NCBI RefSeq assembly: GCF_000423225.1
Contig: NZ_AUHO01000010.1
Span: forward strand, 186,001 to 250,000
Reading direction: 5' to 3'
Source of the DNA: Kaistia adipata DSM 17808
Lineage (GTDB): Bacteria > Pseudomonadota > Alphaproteobacteria > Rhizobiales > Kaistiaceae
DNA length: 64,000 nt
The position numbers and the translations under genes were made by a program. Positions 52,694 to 62,285 of this stretch are shown one piece after another. The notes beneath the pieces were generated by a model. The model did no database searches and was not told where the DNA came from. It saw nothing but the letters and a program-made list of their open reading frames with translations. How positions within the stretch are numbered: position 1 is the stretch's first letter; every line of letters starts with the position of its first letter.

Positions 52694-54127
52694 TTACTTG
52701 CGATAGCCGAGCTTGGTCAGTTCCGCTTCCGCGGTCGTCGCCATCTGGTCGAGGGCGTCCGAGGCGGACAGCTCGCCCGAGATCGCCTGCCAGAAGATGG
52801 GGGCGACCGCTTCGCGCAGCTGGTTATGGAACGGATAGGCCGGGGCGCCGGCGAACAGCTTGCCCTGGTCGCGCATCAGCGTGTAGTAGCCGTCCGTCTT
52901 GGCGTCCTGGGCCTTCACCTTCGGATCGTCATAGGTCGACTGCAGGGTGATGCGGGAGCCCGCGACCGCCCAGTCCGCCTGCACCGACGGCTGCGCGATG
53001 TATTCCAGGAACAGCGCCGCGGCGCCCTTGTTCTTGGACGAGTGCGGGATGCCGAAGGCGCCGCCGTCATAGTAACCGATATAGCCGGTGCCGGCCTCGG
53101 CGGCTTCCATCACGCCCGGCTCGACCGGCGGCAGGGCGACGCCGACCTTACCGACCACCTTCGACTTCGAATCGTCGGTCGCGATCCAGGCGGCGTTCTC
53201 GCCATAGACGAGACCCTGGGCGGCGCGGCCGGCGGCGAAGGTCGCGGCGACTTCGTCCCAGGTCGACGCGGTCGACTCCGGCGGCGCGTTCTTCAGCAGG
53301 TCCAGCCAGAACTGCAGCGCAGCCTTGGCCTCGGGGCTGTTCATCTTGCCGCCGTGCTCGACGGTCGCGGCGAAGTTGTTGGCCGGGTCGATGCCCCAGT
53401 TGTAGACGCCGAAGGTCGGGGCGACGCTCTCGACATATTCATACCAGGACGCCGGGTGGCCGGTATTGGCCTGCACGGTCGAACCCCAGAGCTCGATGCC
53501 CTTGTCCTTGCCCCACTGGGTGAAGAAGTCGGCGATCTCGGTGTATTCGGCGTGGTTCTTGGCCGGCGCCAGGTCGCGATTGTACTTGGCCTTGAATGCC
53601 GCCTTGACCGCGGGATCCTCGAACAGGTCCTTGCGGTACAGGTAGACCTTGATGAAGGCCTCCATCGGCACGCCGAACAGGTCGCCGTCCTTGCCCTTGA
53701 AGTAGTTGGCGAAGGTGGTGAAGTTGGCCGGATCGTAGTCGGGCGCCTTCAGCTTCGGGTTCTCGGCGATGAACTTGGTCAGGTCGACCAGGAAGTCGCG
53801 CGAGAGATATCCATAGACGGCGTCCTGCTCGATGTAGACGAAGTCATAGATGCCGGTATTGGCCTCCATGTCCTTGATCGCCTTGTCGTACATCTGGTCC
53901 CAGGACGTCGCCTCGAACTCGACGTTGATGCCGGTGGCCTTGGTGAAGGCCGGGCCCAGCACGTTCTTGACGTAGTTCGACGGCGGCGTGCTCTCGGAGA
54001 TGCCGCGGATGGTCACCCCGGAGAATTCCTTGCCGGCATCGGCCCAGAAGTCCGCCTTGGCCGGCGTCACGCCCGCCATCAGGCCCGCCGCCAGCGCGCC
54101 GAGCATCATTCGCTTCAAACCAGACAT
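52694..54127 (-). CDS. ABC sugar-binding protein (SBP_bac_1)
   Basis: A 477-residue periplasmic binding protein. The signal peptide ends near residue 25 (PAKAD). [52 protein letters not shown], the run [12 protein letters not shown] and the C-terminal [16 protein letters not shown] fit the CUT1 binding-protein family; its size suits a polyol or disaccharide binder. First gene of the leftward operon with two permeases and the small membrane protein. The divergent or upstream AraC gene at 54412 is the likely regulator. Confidence 0.88.
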   Translation of the reverse strand: MSGLKRMMLGALAAGLMAGVTPAKADFWADAGKEFSGVTIRGISESTPPSNYVKNVLGPAFTKATGINVEFEATSWDQMYDKAIKDMEANTGIYDFVYIEQDAVYGYLSRDFLVDLTKFIAENPKLKAPDYDPANFTTFANYFKGKDGDLFGVPMEAFIKVYLYRKDLFEDPAVKAAFKAKYNRDLAPAKNHAEYTEIADFFTQWGKDKGIELWGSTVQANTGHPASWYEYVESVAPTFGVYNWGIDPANNFAATVEHGGKMNSPEAKAALQFWLDLLKNAPPESTASTWDEVAATFAAGRAAQGLVYGENAAWIATDDSKSKVVGKVGVALPPVEPGVMEAAEAGTGYIGYYDGGAFGIPHSSKNKGAAALFLEYIAQPSVQADWAVAGSRITLQSTYDDPKVKAQDAKTDGYYTLMRDQGKLFAGAPAYPFHNQLREAVAPIFWQAISGELSASDALDQMATTAEAELTKLGYRK

Positions 54128-54411
54128 TCCTCGTCCTCCCTCGGATTGTCGACGGCGCTCCCGGCCTCCGTCGCGGACCGCCGGCGCGGATGCGCCAGCT
54201 TCCCGGGCCGGGGATGCGCTTCAGCATGTCGATGAAGCGCGCCGTATGCCTAAGCTCCACGAAGCGGGCGGAGCCTCCTCCAGGCTCTGGCTTGATCGGC
54301 CAGCCCGCACGCTTCCCGACGGACTCTAGAAGAGCGCCCAGCGGCTCACTACGCGTGTTTGCGGCGGCATCTGTACAATTTTGTCGGCAGCGACCGTGCC
54401 GGGTCGTGGCC

Positions 54412-55335
54412 TCAGATTCGCGCTTCCACGACTGGCTCCCAGCGCGCGATCGTGCCGATCCGGCGGGAATCGCGCCGGTAGGCGGATGGCGAGCGGCCGC
54501 AGATCTTCACGAACTGGCGGTTGAAGTTGGCGATGTTATTGAAGCCGACGTCGAAGCAGATGTCGGTGATCGGCCTGTCGCTGCCGCTGAGCAGGTGGCA
54601 GGCCGCGTGCACCCGCGAGCAGTTGACGTAGCGGGCGAAGGTGTGGCCGGTCTGCTTCTTGAAGAAGCGCGAGAAGGCGCTCGCCTCCATGCCGCAGAGG
54701 CTTGCCACCTGCGATAGCCGGATCGGGCGGGCGAAGTTTTCCAGGATGTGGTTGATCGCGATCTCCAGCTTGCCCGAGGCGCGGCTGGGCGCGGTGGCGC
54801 CGGCCGCCGCGCGCGACAGCATGCGGCGTTCCTCCGGCTTCTGCGCCAGCGCGGTCATCAGCTCGAGGAACAGGACGAGCCGCTGCGGTCCGCTGGCGGC
54901 GCCGATCTCGCGCAGCAGCCGGCGTCCGGTCTCGGCGGTGGCGCCGGAGAACTCGACGCCGCGCGCCGCGTCGGCGAACAGCGCGCCGAGGCCGTGGAAT
55001 TCCGGGCAGAGGCCGACGACCTTGTCGGCGAAGGCGGCGCTGAACTGGATTAGCATGTCGCGATCGGCGACGCGCTCGCCGGGCAGGATGGCGCTCACCC
55101 AATTGTGCGGCAGGTCCGGCCCGGTGAGGACCAGGCAACCGGCCTGGAAGTCGCCGACATAGTCGCCGACCATCATCTCGCCGGAACTCGCCTGGATCAG
55201 GTGCAGCTCATATTCGGGATGATGGTGCCATTTGGCCAGATGGTGCGGATAGTCGTGAACGTTCCAGCGGAACGATTCCGACGGCGCACAGACGATGACC
55301 TCGAAGTCCGGCGCGAATTTGCGCTCGAAGCCCAT
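54412..55335 (-). CDS. AraC-family transcriptional regulator with cupin-type sensor
   Basis: A 307-residue regulator. The N-terminal part has the cupin-like pattern FRWNVHDYPHHLAKWHHHPEYELHLI and VLTGPDLPHNWVS, often binding sugars. The C-terminal 100 residues hold two helix-turn-helix units (IRLSQVASLCGMEASAFSRFFKKQTG and ITDICFDVGFNNIANFNRQF). It lies upstream of the sugar ABC operon on the same strand with a 284-bp gap and is its likely activator. Confidence 0.9.
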   Translation of the reverse strand: MGFERKFAPDFEVIVCAPSESFRWNVHDYPHHLAKWHHHPEYELHLIQASSGEMMVGDYVGDFQAGCLVLTGPDLPHNWVSAILPGERVADRDMLIQFSAAFADKVVGLCPEFHGLGALFADAARGVEFSGATAETGRRLLREIGAASGPQRLVLFLELMTALAQKPEERRMLSRAAAGATAPSRASGKLEIAINHILENFARPIRLSQVASLCGMEASAFSRFFKKQTGHTFARYVNCSRVHAACHLLSGSDRPITDICFDVGFNNIANFNRQFVKICGRSPSAYRRDSRRIGTIARWEPVVEARI

Positions 55336-55500
55336 GGCGGTTCTTCCCTGTCCCTGGATCGTCGTCGGCGTTGTTTGCCACGCCTTGTCCGAACGATCCC
55401 GTTGTCACACACGGATGATGGACCCCTCATTCTTGAGCCAATCGGGGAGAAAAGAAAGGGTGCGTCGCGGCAGGTCGCGCGCGGGCGGCCGGAACGGCAA

Positions 55501-55525
55501 CGGGCCGGCCCCGAGGGCCGGCCCG
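55501..55525 (-). terminator. Hairpin after the dehydratase-like gene
   Basis: CGGGCCGGCCC (55501-55511) and GGGCCGGCCCG (55515-55525) are a perfect 11-bp stem with a 3-nt loop, 28 bp after the stop of the leftward dehydratase-like gene. U-residues are few, so termination may be weak. Confidence 0.55.
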
Positions 55526-55552
55526 TTCGATCGGATGGAGCGGAGGGGAGGT

Positions 55553-56491
55553 CTAGACCAGGGCGTCCGGTCCGGCGCCGCAGACCAGCGCGGCGACCGA
55601 ATGACCGGCCGGGAAGTCGAGCACGCCAGTCCGGAGCGCCGCGATCGCGGCGGCGCCGGAGAGGTCGGCGGCGATGCCCATCTCGAACCAGAGCCAGCGG
55701 CTCGCCTCCAGCATGGCCTCGTCGGAGACGAGGACGATGTCGTCGACATGGTCGCGCACGAGCTCGAACACGCCCTGATCCGTCTCGGCGCAGGACATGG
55801 TGGCGACGCGGCTCGTCACGGCGGGGAGGCGGACGACACGGCCGGCGTCGAGGCATGCCTTCAGCGTCGGCGAGCCTTCCGGCTCGATGCCGATGATCCG
55901 GACCGAAGGCTTCAGCGCCTTGATGGCGACGCCCATGCCGGAGATCAGGCCGCCGCCGCCGATCGCCACCAGCACGGTGTCGACGTCGGGGACTTCCTCG
56001 AGCAATTCGAGCACCGTCGTGCCCTGGCCGGCGATGACATTGGCGTCGGCGAAGGGGTGGAAATAGGCCGCGCCGTTCTCCTTGGCGAAGGCGAGCGCGT
56101 GCAGGTTGGTCTCGTTCCAGATGTCGCCGATGATCTCGACGGTGGCGCCCCAGCGCTTCAGCTTCTCGACCTTGGCCGGCGTGATGCTCTTCGGCACGAA
56201 GATCGTCGCCGGCACGCCGGCGAGCTTTGCCGCGCGGGCCGTCGCCAGGCCGTGATTGCCGCCGGACGCGGTGACGACGCCGCCGGCCAGCGCCTCCTTC
56301 GGCGTGGTCAGCAGCTTGTTGGTGGCGCCGCGTGCCTTGAACGAGCCCGTCGGCTGCAGGCATTCGAGCTTCAGCGACAGCGTCGCCTCGGTCACCGGCT
56401 CGGCCAGCGCCGTGGCGCGGATGTTAGGCGTACGGCGGATATGCGGGGCGATGCGCCCGGCGGCGGCCTGGATATCGGCGAGCGTGATCAT
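55553..56491 (-). CDS. Threonine-dehydratase-family PLP enzyme (EutB-like)
   Basis: A 312-residue fold-II PLP enzyme. LKLECLQPTGSFKARGATNKLL carries the PLP-binding Lys, SGGNHGLATARAAKLAG the Asn/Gly loop, AIGGGGLISGMGVAIKAL the phosphate-binding Gly loop and GIEPEGSPT the following strand. Such proteins include threonine/serine dehydratases, serine racemases and EutB of ectoine catabolism. EutB-like is suggested because the gene is coupled to an aspartoacylase-like gene resembling DoeB, but no ectoine hydrolase gene is nearby. The ATG at 56491 overlaps the upstream stop by one base. Confidence 0.8.
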   Translation of the reverse strand: MITLADIQAAAGRIAPHIRRTPNIRATALAEPVTEATLSLKLECLQPTGSFKARGATNKLLTTPKEALAGGVVTASGGNHGLATARAAKLAGVPATIFVPKSITPAKVEKLKRWGATVEIIGDIWNETNLHALAFAKENGAAYFHPFADANVIAGQGTTVLELLEEVPDVDTVLVAIGGGGLISGMGVAIKALKPSVRIIGIEPEGSPTLKACLDAGRVVRLPAVTSRVATMSCAETDQGVFELVRDHVDDIVLVSDEAMLEASRWLWFEMGIAADLSGAAAIAALRTGVLDFPAGHSVAALVCGAGPDALV

Positions 56492-57510
56492 CAGAGCGTA
56501 CCTGTGTAGGGCGAGGCGACGACGAGACAGCAATTGCCGGGGCGGACACGGCCCGGCTGGCGGCGACCATAGAGGATGCCGTCGGCCGCGTAGAACAGTT
56601 CGGCCGGCTTGCGACTCGGATTGGCGAGGAAATGCACCCGTCCGGCCGGCTGGCCGCGCGAGACCATCGTGCCGTTCCTGTGGAAGGGCTCGAACACGCC
56701 GTCGTCGTCCGAGATGACATAGGCTTCGGAGCCCGGCAGTTCGAACAGGCGCTGCGGATGGCGCGCGGGCGAGGCCAGTTCCGGCGGCAGCACGCCAAGA
56801 TGGGCCAGCACGTTGCGGACGCCGCGGCGGCAGATGTCGAGCGCATCAAGGGAGACCGTGCCGCCGCCTGCCATCTCGGTGCCGACGACGGTGAGCCCGG
56901 CGCGGGCGGCAGAGGCGGTCGCCGTGCGCGTATCGCCGCGATTGTCGATCACGACCACCAGAGGCGCGTCGAACGCGGTGACGGCGGCGACGTTCTTCGC
57001 GTGCTGGACCGGATTGGCGACCGGTTCGATCACCGAGCTCGGCATCAGGTCGAGCGAGGAGCCGCCGGAATGCAGGTCGAGGAAGGCGTCGCCCATCGGG
57101 AACAGAGCGTCGTTGACGAAGGCCGAGATCTGCTGCGTCGTCGTGCCGTTGGCGTTGCCCGGGAAGGTCCGGTTCATGTTGAGGTCGTCGATCGGCGAGG
57201 TCCGGCGCGCGGCGTTGACCGCCGGCAGGTTGATCGCCGGGATGAAGATCAGCCGACCGGAGACGAGGCCGGGATCGAGGTCGCGGATCATCTCGCCGAG
57301 GGTGATCGGTCCCTCATATTCGTCGCCGTGGTTGCCGCCCTCGAGGATGACGGTCGGGCCGCTGCCGTTCTTGATCACGGCGAGCGGCACGCGCACCACG
57401 CCCCAGGCGTCGTCATGGACGGAGAGCGGCAGGTTGAAGAAGCCGGTCTGCTTGCCGTCCTTGTCGAAGTCGACGGTGCATTGCGCCAGTTGCTTAGCGT
57501 TCAGGCCCAT
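56491..57510 (-). CDS. Succinylglutamate desuccinylase/aspartoacylase-family deacylase (DoeB-like)
   Basis: A 339-residue zinc-dependent deacylase. Zinc ligands are in GGNHGDEYEG (His and Glu about residues 60-64) and DLHSGG (His about 147); NRTFPG carries substrate-binding Arg. This group includes aspartoacylase, N-succinylglutamate desuccinylase and the N-acetyl-diaminobutyrate deacetylase DoeB. Coupled to a dehydratase-like gene it would free an amino acid that the latter deaminates (inference). It is divergent from the IclR gene, and the 36-nt motif at 57581 lies 71 bp upstream. Confidence 0.82.
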   Translation of the reverse strand: MGLNAKQLAQCTVDFDKDGKQTGFFNLPLSVHDDAWGVVRVPLAVIKNGSGPTVILEGGNHGDEYEGPITLGEMIRDLDPGLVSGRLIFIPAINLPAVNAARRTSPIDDLNMNRTFPGNANGTTTQQISAFVNDALFPMGDAFLDLHSGGSSLDLMPSSVIEPVANPVQHAKNVAAVTAFDAPLVVVIDNRGDTRTATASAARAGLTVVGTEMAGGGTVSLDALDICRRGVRNVLAHLGVLPPELASPARHPQRLFELPGSEAYVISDDDGVFEPFHRNGTMVSRGQPAGRVHFLANPSRKPAELFYAADGILYGRRQPGRVRPGNCCLVVASPYTGTL

Positions 57511-57580
57511 TTTCTACTCTGTGCGGGACGACGAGGGGAGGGATGAGGATGGAAGAAGCATGGTGGTCAGCCTATTTTCT

Positions 57581-57616
57581 ATCACTGATGATATCAAGAG
57601 TTGATATGTGATATCA
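57581..57616. promoter_or_regulatory. 36-nt operator-like motif, copy 1
   Basis: The block starts ATCACTGA and ends GTTGATATGTGATATCA; TGATATCA palindromes occur at 57589 and 57609. Thirty of 36 positions equal the block at 63559. It lies in the divergent promoter region of the deacylase and the IclR gene. The IclR protein encoded at 57697 is the natural candidate to bind both copies. Confidence 0.65.
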
Positions 57617-57696
57617 TCCGCGTGCATGCTTGTCGCAAATGCCGCGTTGCGCGGTCGCGCCGGTCCGGCAATGACAGGCAGCAAAGGAGTGACGTG

Positions 57697-58689
57697 ATGA
57701 CCACAGCCAAGCGGCCATCCGGCGAAACGGGCGCCGACGAAGCCAAGCCGGCGCGCGCCGCCGGGAAGCGCGCGAGCCAACCGGCGCCCAAGCCGGTCGC
57801 CAAGTCCGCTGCCAAGGCGGCCAAGCCGGCCTCGGCCAAGGCCCCGACCGCGCGCGCCGGCAAGGCGGCGAACGGCGACAAGCCAGCCTACAGCGCGCCG
57901 GCGCTGGAGAAGGGACTGGACGTGCTGGAACTGCTGGCGACGCTGTCCGAGGGCGTCACGCCCAGCCAGATCGCCCAGCAGCTGGGCCGGTCCCTGCAGG
58001 AAGTCTACCGCGTCGTCGTGGCACTCGAACGGCGCGGCTACATCCAGCGGCCGCCGGGCGAGGAGAGCCTGGTGCTGTCGAGCAAGATGCACGATCTCGC
58101 CTATCGCTATCCCCCCATGCGCCGCCTCGTCGACGCCGCGCGTCCCGTGCTGAACCGCGTGGCGATCAACGCCTACCAGGCCTTCCATCTGGCGGTGCTC
58201 GACGGCCTGTCGATCCGCGTCGTGGCGCAGGTCGATAGCCCCGCGCCGCTCGGCTTCCGGTTGCGCGTCGGCACGCAGAACCCGGCGATCCGCACCGCCT
58301 CCGGCCGCCTGCTCATCGCCTACCAGCCGCCGGCCGTGCAGGAATGGCTGTTCGAGGCGATCGGCCAGACCGCGCCGAAGAGCGAGATCGACTGGCTCAA
58401 GAAGCGGATCGAGGTGGTGCGCTCGGTTGGCTATGAGATGATCGCCGGCGAGGCGCTGAAGGGCATCACCGACGTCAGCTTCCCGATCCTGAACGCGGAA
58501 GGCTTCGCGCCGGCGGTGATCACCATGCCGTTCCTCGCCTCCTCGACCGAGAAGGTGCCGTTCGACGACGCCAACAAGCTGCTGTTCGAGGCGGCGCAGA
58601 CAATCACCGGCCTGCTCGGTGGCGAGCTGGCGACACCGAACTTCCCGCTCGCCCATACCGGCGGCCCGGTCGGCAGCAGCGATCGCTGA
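57697..58689 (+). CDS. IclR-family regulator with Lys/Ala/Pro-rich N-terminal tail
   Basis: A 330-residue regulator. The first about 62 residues are a basic Ala/Lys/Pro tail (PAPKPVAKSAAKAAKPAS) like histone-H1-type sequences, rare in IclR proteins. Residues about 65-130 are the winged helix-turn-helix (PALEKGLDVLELLATL ... GRSLQEVYRVVVALERRGYI), followed by the IclR sensor domain. ATG 57697 follows AAAGGAG. Two TGATATCA-type palindromes lie 80-110 bp upstream. Likely controls its own gene, the divergent deacylase/dehydratase pair and the sugar ABC cluster to the right. Confidence 0.87.
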   Translation: MTTAKRPSGETGADEAKPARAAGKRASQPAPKPVAKSAAKAAKPASAKAPTARAGKAANGDKPAYSAPALEKGLDVLELLATLSEGVTPSQIAQQLGRSLQEVYRVVVALERRGYIQRPPGEESLVLSSKMHDLAYRYPPMRRLVDAARPVLNRVAINAYQAFHLAVLDGLSIRVVAQVDSPAPLGFRLRVGTQNPAIRTASGRLLIAYQPPAVQEWLFEAIGQTAPKSEIDWLKKRIEVVRSVGYEMIAGEALKGITDVSFPILNAEGFAPAVITMPFLASSTEKVPFDDANKLLFEAAQTITGLLGGELATPNFPLAHTGGPVGSSDR

Positions 58690-58742
58690 GCGTTGTCCGG
58701 GGCGCCGCCCGCGCGGCCTTGCCGTCATGCCGTGGGTGCCGC

Positions 58743-59600
58743 TCATCGCACGGCGCCGGCGATCGCGCCCGACAGGATCTGGCGCTGGAACAGCATGTAG
58801 ACGATGATCACCGGCAGCAGCGCCACGATCAGGCCGGCGCTGATCAGCGGGATCGAGACGTCGTACTGGCCGGAGAGCAGCGCGACGCCGACCATCAGGG
58901 TCTTCTTGTCGGAGCCGCCGAGGATGACCAGCGGCAGCAGGAGGTCGTTCCACATCCAGACGAAGTTCAGGATCGAGAGCGCCGCGATCGCCGGGATCGA
59001 GATCGGCAGCAGCACCGAGAACAGGATGCGGATGTCGCCGGCCCCGTCGAGGCGGGCCGCCTCGATGAGCTCATCTGGAATCGCGCGGAAATAGGCCGAC
59101 AGCAGATAGGTGCCGAGCGGCAGGCCGAAGGCGGCATAGGCGAAGATCAGGCCCTGATAGGTGCCGCCGAAGCCGAGGTCGAGGATCGTCTCGTAGAGCG
59201 GGTAGATGATCACCTGGCTCGGGATGACGAGCATGGCGATGATGAACAGGAAGATGTAGTTGCCGCCCTTGATCTTCAGCTTGGTGACGGCATAGGCGAT
59301 GAACAGCGCCGCGACGGTCGAGAGGATCAGGCCGCCGGCGGTGGTGATGATGCTGTTCAGCAGCAGCCTGCCGACCTGCATACGCTCGAAGGTCTCGAGG
59401 TAGTTCTCGAAAGTGATGTCGGTGACGAAGCCGAGCGGGTCGGCGGAATAGTCGGCGCGCGTCTTGAACGAGTTGATGATCGTGAAGATCAGCGGATAGA
59501 GCGTCACCACGGCGAGGATGACCAGGACGATGGTCACCAGCCAGCGTGTCAGCGCCATGCGGACCGAGGAGACGGTCAGGTGCGGGGCAGCGGTCTTCAT
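58743..59600 (-). CDS. ABC sugar permease (MalG-like), second system
   Basis: A 285-residue permease with six helices: VLVILAVVTLYPLIFTIINSFK near the start and the EAA loop PDELIEAARLDGAGDIRILFSVLLPISIPAIA. CUT1 type. It overlaps the MalF-like gene by four bases and ends 54 bp from the end of the convergent IclR gene. No ATPase gene is in the cluster within the window. Confidence 0.9.
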   Translation of the reverse strand: MKTAAPHLTVSSVRMALTRWLVTIVLVILAVVTLYPLIFTIINSFKTRADYSADPLGFVTDITFENYLETFERMQVGRLLLNSIITTAGGLILSTVAALFIAYAVTKLKIKGGNYIFLFIIAMLVIPSQVIIYPLYETILDLGFGGTYQGLIFAYAAFGLPLGTYLLSAYFRAIPDELIEAARLDGAGDIRILFSVLLPISIPAIAALSILNFVWMWNDLLLPLVILGGSDKKTLMVGVALLSGQYDVSIPLISAGLIVALLPVIIVYMLFQRQILSGAIAGAVR

Positions 59601-60535
59601 TTCGGCTTGGCCCCCTCAACATACATGCGGCGGACGACGAAGGCGGAGACGAGCGCGACGAAGACGAACAGGGCCATGCCGATGGCCGCGCCGAGGCCGC
59701 GGTCGAGGAACTGGAAGGTGGTCGTGAAGACGAGGAATTCCGGCAGCACGGTCGCCGTGCCGGGGCCGCCCTTGGTGAGCGCGTAGATCAGCGGGAACAT
59801 CCAGATCAGGATGCCGGAGGTGCAGAGCACGGCCCAGTAGCCGATCACCGGCTTCAGGAGCGGCATGATGATGTGGAAGAGCAGCCGCCAGAAGCCGGCG
59901 CCGTCGAGCTTCGCCGCCTCGACCACTTCCTCCGAGACGGTCGAGAGGCCCGAGAGATAGGTGAGCACGCCGAGGCCGAAGAAGCTCCAGAGCGCCACGG
60001 CGGTGAGCGAGAGCAGGGCGCTGGTCGGGCCGTTCAGCCATTCGATGGCGAGCGGCGCCAGGCCGATGGTCCTAAGCAGCGCGTTGAGCGGGCCGTCGGG
60101 CGCGAGGATCTGGCGGAACATGATGCCGACGACGATCGGCGCGATCATGTAGGGCAGGAAGAAAGCGGCACGGAAGAACTTCCAGCCCGGCGTCTTCTGG
60201 AACAAGAGGAAGGCCAGCACCAGCGGCAGGATGATCCAGACGGGCAGCGTCGCGAAGGCGATCAGCGCGTTGCGGAAGGAATCATGCACCGCCGGATCGT
60301 CCAGCATGGTGCGGTAGTTGGCGAGGCCGGCAAAGGCCGGATCCTCGAAGCCGCGCGTCTCCTGCAGGCTGAGCCAGACGGTGCGGACGAGCGGCACCAG
60401 CTTGAACAGGATGGCGAGCGCGAGGCCCGGCAGGACGAACAGGGCGGCGACCAGCATGTCGCGCCGGATCCAGGGGCGTTTCGCCCCGGCGTGCGTCCGC
60501 GCGGCACCGGTTGCCGGATGGGCCAGTTCAGCCAT
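59597..60535 (-). CDS. ABC sugar permease (MalF-like), second system
   Basis: A 312-residue permease: LVAALFVLPGLALAILFKLVPLVRTVWLSL, FFRAAFFLPYMIAPIVVGIMFR, and the EAA loop SEEVVEAAKLDGAGFWRLLFHIIMPLLKPVI with ALTKGGPGTAT after it. CUT1 type with six helices. Between the binding-protein gene (69-bp gap) and the MalG-like gene. Confidence 0.9.
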   Translation of the reverse strand: MAELAHPATGAARTHAGAKRPWIRRDMLVAALFVLPGLALAILFKLVPLVRTVWLSLQETRGFEDPAFAGLANYRTMLDDPAVHDSFRNALIAFATLPVWIILPLVLAFLLFQKTPGWKFFRAAFFLPYMIAPIVVGIMFRQILAPDGPLNALLRTIGLAPLAIEWLNGPTSALLSLTAVALWSFFGLGVLTYLSGLSTVSEEVVEAAKLDGAGFWRLLFHIIMPLLKPVIGYWAVLCTSGILIWMFPLIYALTKGGPGTATVLPEFLVFTTTFQFLDRGLGAAIGMALFVFVALVSAFVVRRMYVEGAKPK

Positions 60536-60604
60536 CGAAGATCCCGTTTCTTGGAAGGGGCGGGGAGGCGACCTGCCTCCCCGCGATCAGGCGTTGCGAT
60601 GCGC

Positions 60605-61915
60605 CTACTGGCGCTTGCTCGGGCTCTGCTCGAGCGCCTTCTGCATCCGCGCGGTCCAGTCCTCGATGGTGAGGCGGCCGAGCGCGACTTCCTGCCAGCC
60701 GCGGGCGAGCGCATCGGCTTCCTGGCCGGAGAGCAGGACGCCGGCATGCAGCGTCGGCTTCTTGATGATCTCGAGGATCTGGCCAAGCGCTTCCGACTTC
60801 GGCAGCGCGGACGGATCGACGTTCTTGTTGAGCGAGATGCCGCCGGCGACCTTGCTCAGAAGCTCAGCATTCTCCTTGCCGGCCATGAACTTCACGAACT
60901 GGAAGGCGGCGTCCTTCTTGTCGCTCCATTCCGTGACGCCGAACACCGAGCTCTCGATGCCCGAGAAGCTGTTGGCGAGCGGTGCGTCGGCGACGATGGT
61001 CGGCCAGCGCATGGCGCCGAGATTCTCGTCGCCGAGGATCTTGCCGAAGGCGGCCCAGTTGACGGCGTCGGAGATGATGGTGCCAGCGAAGGCGGCGTTG
61101 CCGCTCTGGAAGATGTCGGCGCCGTCCGGCAGCATGGTGATCGAGGGCGCGCTGGAATTGGTCCAGCCGGCCTCGGTGATCGAGGCGAGGCCCTTCAGGA
61201 CGTTGACCATCTTCGGGTCGGTCCAGGGCATCTTGCCGGCGAGCATGGCGCGCATGTCGTCTTCGGTCAGGTAGTTGCGCGCGATCTCGGGGAAGTTCCA
61301 GTAGGCCGGGAAGATGCCGGACAGGCCGATGGCGACACAGGTCTTGCCGATCGCCTTCACCTTGTCGCAGGCAACCTTCATCTCGTCCCAGGTCTTGGGC
61401 GGGTTGACGGCGTCGAGGCCGGCCTCGGTCAGAACCTTCTTGTTGTAGTACATGACGTTGCCCTGATAGCCGAAGGGCAGGCCGTAGCAGGACTGGGTGG
61501 TGTCGAAGTTCAGGCAGCCGCCGCTATAGGTGATCAGGTCCTTGCCGGCTTCCAGAACTTCCGGCGGCAGCTCGGCATAGGCGCGGCGGCGGTCAAACAG
61601 CTCGAGGCCGGCATTGTTCTCCATCACGTCGGGACCGCTCTTGGTCGTGATGTAGGGGCCCTGGACCTCCGGATAGCGGTCGAACGGCACCGTCTCGAGT
61701 TCGACCTTGATGGTCGGGTTCTGCTTCTCGAATTCGGCGACCAGCGCCTTCCAGTAGTCGGCGCCGCCCGGCTCCCAGTTGAGCACGCGGATGGTGGTGA
61801 CGTCCTGCGCCTGCGCGGCCTGGCCGCCGAGCGCGGTCACCGAGGCGAGCGCGAGGCCGGCGAGCATGCCGCGGACGGCGCGCCGGCCGGTCCGAAATGG
61901 TGTTGGATTCATCAT
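60605..61915 (-). CDS. ABC sugar-binding protein (SBP_bac_1), second system
   Basis: A 436-residue periplasmic protein with a signal peptide to about residue 35 (GQAAQAQD). TIRVLNWEPGGADYWKALVAEFEKQNPTIKVELETVPFDRYPEVQ, GLPFGYQGNVMYYNKKVLTEAGLD and AAFQFVKFMAGKENAELL are CUT1 binding-protein features. ATG 61915 follows GAGAAGGGA; the next codon is also ATG. First gene of a three-gene operon. The promoter region holds a TTTCTTATAAGAAA palindrome. Confidence 0.9.
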   Translation of the reverse strand: MMNPTPFRTGRRAVRGMLAGLALASVTALGGQAAQAQDVTTIRVLNWEPGGADYWKALVAEFEKQNPTIKVELETVPFDRYPEVQGPYITTKSGPDVMENNAGLELFDRRRAYAELPPEVLEAGKDLITYSGGCLNFDTTQSCYGLPFGYQGNVMYYNKKVLTEAGLDAVNPPKTWDEMKVACDKVKAIGKTCVAIGLSGIFPAYWNFPEIARNYLTEDDMRAMLAGKMPWTDPKMVNVLKGLASITEAGWTNSSAPSITMLPDGADIFQSGNAAFAGTIISDAVNWAAFGKILGDENLGAMRWPTIVADAPLANSFSGIESSVFGVTEWSDKKDAAFQFVKFMAGKENAELLSKVAGGISLNKNVDPSALPKSEALGQILEIIKKPTLHAGVLLSGQEADALARGWQEVALGRLTIEDWTARMQKALEQSPSKRQ

Positions 61916-62155
61916 GGGTTCCCTTCTCCGTCTGGTTCTGGTCGCGCGTGCTGTCGAAAGAATCCGGCCCGTCGGGGCGGATGACCGTCGGCCCGCGACC
62001 GCCCTCGCCGGCGCATGGCCGGAAGGCGTTCCCGATGGCGCGAATGAAGCGGTCGGCATCCCTGTCACCCCGCGATGGCCGCCGCCCGTGGGATGGGTCT
62101 TGTTGGCGGCCATGCGGCAACGCTAGCACATGGATTTTTCTATTGAAATAGGAAT

Positions 62156-62169
62156 TTCTTATAAGAAAC
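62156..62169. promoter_or_regulatory. 14-bp palindrome upstream of the second sugar-binding-protein gene
   Basis: TTTCTTATAAGAAA is a perfect palindrome in AT-rich DNA 241 bp before the start codon. Candidate operator; it does not match the 36-nt motif. Confidence 0.4.
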
Positions 62170-62285
62170 ACGATGCTGATTGGGGTGAAAACGGACGGCC
62201 GGAAGCAGCCCGTCGCGCAGCGCGTTTCCGGGTAACCTATTAAGAATGCGTGATAATTTATCTCGTCTCGTTGCGACCCTCTGCC

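Noticed and set aside
55553-57510. A complete ectoine degradation locus
   Set aside because: Only EutB-like and DoeB-like genes are present. The hydrolase, cyclodeaminase, dehydrogenase and ectoine transporter genes are not recognisable nearby.
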